From Gammaproteobacteria bacterium (lineage in GTDB: Bacteria; Pseudomonadota; Gammaproteobacteria; Thiohalomonadales; Thiohalomonadaceae): a DNA stretch of 10,495 bases. Shown one piece after another: positions 7,552 through 10,495 of the stretch. The DNA lies in the NCBI GenBank assembly GCA_015232955.1, contig JADFYS010000048.1, forward strand, positions 1 to 10,495, read 5' to 3'. Made by a program: the position numbers and the translations under genes. Each line of letters starts with the position of its first letter. Within the stretch, counting starts at the first letter, position 1. The notes beneath the pieces were generated by a model. It searched no databases, was not told the DNA's origin, and worked only from the letters and a program-made list of their open reading frames with translations.

Positions 7552-8301
7552 TCAGTGGTCGAGTTGTGCCATCACCTCATCACTGAAATCGGCGTTATTG
7601 TAGACATTCTGCACATCGTCGAGATCTTCAAGGGTATCCACCAGCCGCAGCACCTTCTCCGCATCCTCCAGCTCGAGATCAACGGTGGTGGCGGGGAGCA
7701 TGGTCACCTCTGCCATCTGGGGTGGGTGGCCGGCTGCAACCATCGCCTCTTTCACCGTGGTGAACTCTTCGCTGGTGGTGGTCACCTCTATGGTGCCGTC
7801 ACTATTGGTGGTGATATCTTCTGCCCCCGCCTCCAGTGCCGCCTCCATCACGCTATCCTCGTCACTGCCCGCGGTGTAGTTGAGGACGCCGATTTTGGTG
7901 AAGAGGTAGGCGACAGAGCCGTCGGTACCGAGGTTCCCCCCCGCCTTGGTGAAGGCGTGGCGAACTTCGGCTACGGTACGATTGCGGTTGTCGGTGAGGC
8001 ACTCCACCATCATCGCCACCCCTTTGGGGCCGTACCCTTCGTAAAGCACCTCTTCAAAGTTGTCGCCGTCGACATCACCACTGCCCCGTTTAATGGCGCG
8101 GTCGATGGTGTCCCGGGTCATATTGGCGGCCAGCGCCTTATTGATGACATCGCGTAACCTTGGGTTGCTTGCGGCATCTGCACCGCCCATCTTGGCGGCA
8201 ACGGTGATTTCACGAATCAGCTTGGTAAAGATCTTGCCGCGCTTCGCATCCTGTCCCGCTTTGCGGTGTTTGATGTTGGCCCATTTGCTGTGTCCTGCCA
8301 T
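7552..8301 (-). CDS. yebC: YebC/TACO1-family protein (translation factor or transcriptional regulator)
   Basis: 249 residues, family-typical length, beginning MAGHSKWANIKHRKAGQDAKRGK, the conserved N-terminal signature (only the first part is diagnostic: MAGHSKWANIKHRK). Three-domain fold; further family stretches are the NPRLRDVINKALAANMTRD-like segment and EEVLYEGYGPKGVA. Members were first described as DNA-binding regulators, including of ruv and quorum-sensing genes; mitochondrial TACO1 and several bacterial homologues have been linked to translation through difficult proline-rich stretches. Which role applies here cannot be told from sequence. It heads the ruvCAB gene run, seven bases before ruvC, a very common arrangement. 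GAGAG lies six bases before the ATG. Confidence 0.95.
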   Translation of the reverse strand: MAGHSKWANIKHRKAGQDAKRGKIFTKLIREITVAAKMGGADAASNPRLRDVINKALAANMTRDTIDRAIKRGSGDVDGDNFEEVLYEGYGPKGVAMMVECLTDNRNRTVAEVRHAFTKAGGNLGTDGSVAYLFTKIGVLNYTAGSDEDSVMEAALEAGAEDITTNSDGTIEVTTTSEEFTTVKEAMVAAGHPPQMAEVTMLPATTVDLELEDAEKVLRLVDTLEDLDDVQNVYNNADFSDEVMAQLDH

Positions 8302-8332
8302 GAATTACTCTCTCTTGGTTCGATTACATCCC

Positions 8333-8382
8333 GCTAATGATAGGGATGGTTTTTTCACCGCAACCTATCATCTTGAATTAGC
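8333..8382. repeat. Inverted repeat in the yebC leader
   Basis: Perfect eight-base arms ATGATAGG (8337-8344) and CCTATCAT (8364-8371) are separated by 19 bases. Four further outer bases, GCTA (8333-8336) and TAGC (8379-8382), can pair after a seven-base bulge on one side. It lies between the putative promoter and the yebC start. There is no T-run after the stem on either strand, so it does not look like an intrinsic terminator; an operator or leader-RNA hairpin is possible. Confidence 0.5.
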
Positions 8383-8386
8383 GTAA

Positions 8387-8395
8387 ATTCTACCA
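8387..8395 (-). promoter_or_regulatory. Putative extended -10 promoter for yebC-ruvCAB
   Basis: On the minus strand the sequence reads TGG then TAGAAT, an extended -10 element matching TATAAT at five of six bases. No good -35 hexamer occurs at 16-18 bases; TTGAGA is present but 22 bases away. A start near 8380 would give a leader of about 80 bases holding the inverted repeat. It lies in the 126-base spacer between the SPOR gene and yebC. Confidence 0.45.
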
Positions 8396-8422
8396 CATCC
8401 AAGGAGAGTTACTATCTCAAAT

Positions 8423-8436
8423 TCCGCTTATGCGGA
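8423..8436 (-). terminator. Short stem-loop over the stop of the SPOR gene, weak terminator candidate
   Basis: TCCGC-ATAA-GCGGA on the minus strand: a five-base-pair stem with a four-base loop containing the TAA stop, followed by ATTT rather than a full U-tract. Too short and U-poor for a confident intrinsic terminator; it may pause polymerase or protect the 3' end. Confidence 0.3.
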
Positions 8437-9867
8437 GAGTAGCTTCTGGATCCCGGCAAACTTTTTGATCCACGGCTGATGTTTCTGATACGACTTTGGC
8501 AGCGTCTTGAGCACCTTTTTCGCTGCTGCAACAGAGGGGTAGCTCCCCATAATCAGGATATGGCGCAGCTCTCCTTGACTCTCCGCGTGGTAGGTGGCGA
8601 GTCTGTCGGGGGGATCACCGTTGTCGGTGATAAATTTCCCTAGCGCAATACTCTTTTGACAATTTAGAAGCTGGATGGTGAAGTGGTCACGGGGCTGCGC
8701 CAGAATCCAGGGTTGGTCATTGAGCTGCGGTGTAGAGGAGAGATCTACCGCTGGAGTGTGCTCTTTGTCGGTGGCCCCACTGTTCTCCGTCTTTCGCTCT
8801 TCCTCAATGGCCACTGCCGCAGGGTTTAGATCGCGGTGAAGGGTGACAATCGGTTCTGGGGTAAGGGGGGGGGTGAGCGCCCCCAGCTTCTCCAGACGCA
8901 GCTTTAGCTCGTGATTGTGACGCTCAAGTTCATCGATTCGGGAGAGGATCTCCTTCTGTAACTGCTGTTGCTGTTGGTTGTCACTGCCAATCTTTTGGCG
9001 GAGGCGGGCGATCTCCTCGCCTCCACTCTTCTCTCCCAAACTCTTCTGGAGCTGCGCCAGCTCCTTGCGTGTTGCGCGATCTTCCAGCCGTTGGAGGAGA
9101 TCGTCAACCACCGCTCTGTCGGCAAACTGCCCGCTTTCATCTATCATCTCTATTATCTTCTCCTCTTGCATGGGGTTGGGTTGAAGTGTAGCGGTTTCGG
9201 TCAAGGTCATCGCAGGGGCTGGAACTGCTGGTCTCTCCGTCCGCTCTCCTGACTGGTAGAGGAGAATGGCCGCACCGGTGATGGCCAGCGCAAAGAGAGT
9301 CCCCTGGATCCAGTGGACGGTGGTTCCGCTCTCCCGTAACTGGCGAAGATCCTGTTCGAATGCGCTCTCAAGCCGATCCGTGTCGCGTTGATGGTGGTGA
9401 AGACGCTCTGCCGTCGTCTTGGTCTCCTCCTCTAGCTGACGGAGGGTGTTGTTCTGCTGCTCGAGCTGCTGTTGTGCCCGTTGCTGCTGCTCCTGCAGCT
9501 CATTCCGCTGCTGTTGCGAGCGGTGGCGGTTCTGCTGCTGCTCCTGTTTTAGCGCTTGAAGTTGCTGCTGGAGATCGCTGATCACTGCCTCACTACGGTG
9601 GAAATTGCGGATCGCCTCATCAAGCTGCTGTTGGAGCAGTGACTGCTTTTGCGCGAACGCCTGCTGCCCCTCCTGGAACTGAGAGTCGAGCCGGACTTTA
9701 TGGCGATCGATGCGCTCCTTAAGCCGGGTCAGAAGATTGATTATAGTGTTGTCATCCGCTTCAAGCTTCTGCAGCCGCTGTTCGTTAGAGGGGTGTTTTC
9801 CAGGAGACGGCCTCTGTTCCGTTACAATAGTGCTTGTGCTGGTGGTGGATCTCTCATCGTGATTCAT
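8428..9867 (-). CDS. Coiled-coil membrane protein with C-terminal SPOR domain
   Basis: 479 residues. Residues about 30-180 are a charged, Gln-rich coiled coil predicted to lie in the cytoplasm; one membrane helix about 186-204 (IQGTLFALAITGAAILLY); a periplasmic part with two further coiled-coil stretches (about 235-280 and 283-328), a Pro/Thr linker, and about 386-479 a SPOR-like domain, recognised from DHFTIQLL, the ILIMGSYPSVAAAKKVL segment and the closing PWIKKFAGIQ. SPOR domains bind glycan strands stripped of stem peptides, and recruit proteins to the division septum. The topology recalls DamX (cytoplasmic part, one helix, periplasmic SPOR), but the long cytoplasmic coiled coil is unlike the DamX I know, so no symbol is given. 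Start ATG 9867 has GCAGG about eight bases upstream. It is separated from yebC by 126 bases and probably has its own promoter. Confidence 0.85.
   Translation of the reverse strand: MNHDERSTTSTSTIVTEQRPSPGKHPSNEQRLQKLEADDNTIINLLTRLKERIDRHKVRLDSQFQEGQQAFAQKQSLLQQQLDEAIRNFHRSEAVISDLQQQLQALKQEQQQNRHRSQQQRNELQEQQQRAQQQLEQQNNTLRQLEEETKTTAERLHHHQRDTDRLESAFEQDLRQLRESGTTVHWIQGTLFALAITGAAILLYQSGERTERPAVPAPAMTLTETATLQPNPMQEEKIIEMIDESGQFADRAVVDDLLQRLEDRATRKELAQLQKSLGEKSGGEEIARLRQKIGSDNQQQQQLQKEILSRIDELERHNHELKLRLEKLGALTPPLTPEPIVTLHRDLNPAAVAIEEERKTENSGATDKEHTPAVDLSSTPQLNDQPWILAQPRDHFTIQLLNCQKSIALGKFITDNGDPPDRLATYHAESQGELRHILIMGSYPSVAAAKKVLKTLPKSYQKHQPWIKKFAGIQKLLSA
8865..8873. repeat. Nine-base G/C homopolymer in the SPOR-protein gene
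   Basis: Nine G on the plus strand (C on the coding strand), preceded by GGGG at 8858-8861. It encodes part of the TPPLTPEP linker between the periplasmic coiled coil and the SPOR domain. Slippage would shift the frame before SPOR. Confidence 0.6.
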
Positions 9868-10046
9868 GGTTTTGCCTGCTCATCATCAGTAGCTGTTGCT
9901 GGGGGGGTTAGCCATCGCAGTCAGCACAAAGCCAGAACCATGCCTATAATTATTTATGATATAAAAACAATTAGATACAGTTATTTCCTCGTTACATATA
10001 TGAGGTTGCCATTTTTTTGACTACAGTTTCTACCGGAGGCTCTGTT
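9868..10046. promoter_or_regulatory. Divergent intergenic region with AT-rich core
   Basis: Spacer between the minus-strand SPOR gene and the plus-strand VOC gene. About 9941-10016 is strikingly AT-rich compared with the rest of the window and probably holds both promoters. Plus strand: an exact TATAAT at 9945-9950, but with no good -35; alternatively TTAGAT (9971-9976) and TACATA (9993-9998) spaced by 16 bases. Minus strand: TATAGG (9948-9943) with TTGTTT 16 bases upstream. All are weak to moderate matches and none can be chosen firmly. A seven-G run lies at 9901-9907. No RNA gene seen. Confidence 0.4.
10035..10039 (+). promoter_or_regulatory. Ribosome binding site of the VOC gene
   Basis: GGAGG, seven bases before ATG 10047. 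It is a near-consensus site and rules against an in-frame TTG at 10017, which would add ten residues and has no such site. Confidence 0.75.
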
Positions 10047-10490
10047 ATGCCGCACCACTATCCAAGACTCCATCACCTGAGTCTGATCGTTGCTGAAACC
10101 GCCACAGCGGTCGATTTTTACTGTGGTCTCCTTGGGCTGGAACTCGCACCCGATCGCCCTCCACTCGGTTTTCCCGGGGCGTGGCTACAGCTGGGCGAGC
10201 AGCAGATCCATCTGTTGGAACTCCCCAACCCCGATCCGCGCCGCGGCAGACCGGAGCACGGTGGTCGCGATCGTCATCTCGCGCTGCAGGTCTCCCCGCT
10301 CGATCACTATCGGCAGCAGCTGGAGGCCCGCGCGATCCCCTATACCCTCAGCCGATCTGGGCGGCAGGCGTTATTCTGTCGTGACCCCGATGGAAATGGG
10401 GTTGAACTCATTGAGAGTGCGCCCGTGATAACCCCTGACCCCAATGCTATTAAGTTAGTAATTGCGAAGGGATGTCCGCTACCCGATTGA
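10047..10490 (+). CDS. VOC/glyoxalase-fold family protein
   Basis: 147-residue cytoplasmic protein of the vicinal oxygen chelate superfamily (glyoxalase I, bleomycin/fosfomycin resistance proteins, extradiol dioxygenases). Two beta-alpha-beta-beta-beta modules are visible: RLHHLSLIVAETATAVDFYC to about residue 55, with IHLLELPNPDP, and DRHLALQV to GNGVELIE at about residues 75-125. Candidate metal ligands are His in RLHHLSL, His in the DRHLAL segment and Glu in GVELIE. The PNPDP and HGGRDRH segments and the CRDPDGNGVELIE ending are typical of an uncharacterised bacterial subgroup annotated simply as glyoxalase family, so no substrate can be given. It is the only gene on the plus strand, transcribed away from the SPOR gene; five bases follow its TGA in the window. 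Confidence 0.88.
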   Translation: MPHHYPRLHHLSLIVAETATAVDFYCGLLGLELAPDRPPLGFPGAWLQLGEQQIHLLELPNPDPRRGRPEHGGRDRHLALQVSPLDHYRQQLEARAIPYTLSRSGRQALFCRDPDGNGVELIESAPVITPDPNAIKLVIAKGCPLPD

Positions 10491-10495
10491 CGGGT

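Noticed and set aside
7507..8157. Plus-strand frame of 216 codons
   Set aside because: Lies opposite yebC and the ruvC start, both well supported; no family features.
8333..8382. Inverted repeat as intrinsic terminator of the SPOR gene
   Set aside because: No U-tract after the stem on either strand.
9420..9640. CTG/CAG-type triplet repeats
   Set aside because: Irregular Gln and Leu codons of a coiled coil, not a uniform microsatellite or CRISPR array.

Overview
The window reads as a chromosomal housekeeping segment of a gammaproteobacterium. The evidence is the gene order yebC-ruvC-ruvA-ruvB-ybgC-tolQ-tolR-tolA, moderate to high GC, and close protein similarity to the E. coli and Pseudomonas families. 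I cannot place the genus from sequence alone. No rRNA, tRNA, CRISPR array, insertion sequence or phage gene was seen.

Layout by position: (a) 1-2723, minus strand: the N-terminal 907 codons of a membrane sensor histidine kinase with three PAS domains, cut by the window edge inside its ATPase domain. (b) 2736-5299, minus: tolA, tolR, tolQ and ybgC, part of the Tol-Pal envelope system. (c) 5312-7544, minus: ruvB, ruvA and ruvC, the Holliday-junction branch-migration and resolution machinery. (d) 7552-8301, minus: yebC, a YebC/TACO1-family protein, followed upstream by a 126-base spacer with a likely extended -10 promoter and an inverted repeat. (e) 8428-9867, minus: a coiled-coil, single-pass membrane protein with a C-terminal SPOR domain. 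(f) 9868-10046: a partly AT-rich spacer between divergent genes. (g) 10047-10490, plus: a small VOC/glyoxalase-fold protein.

Genes yebC through the kinase are all on one strand and tightly packed, with overlaps of 1-4 nt or gaps of 2-64 nt, so they could form one long transcript. RuvA/B/C act together on recombination intermediates. TolQ/R/A form the proton-driven inner-membrane motor that spans the periplasm and constricts the outer membrane during division. The SPOR protein is also expected at the septum, so two cell-division-linked functions flank the ruv genes.

The main oddity is that tolA is followed after 12 nt not by tolB and pal but by a large multi-PAS sensor kinase. Other points of interest are the SPOR protein's architecture, two near-identical PAS modules in the kinase, nine-base C tracts in two envelope genes, GTG starts in all three ruv genes, and the inverted repeat in the yebC leader. 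I found no convincing wholly new system. The best candidate novelty is the tol-kinase linkage.
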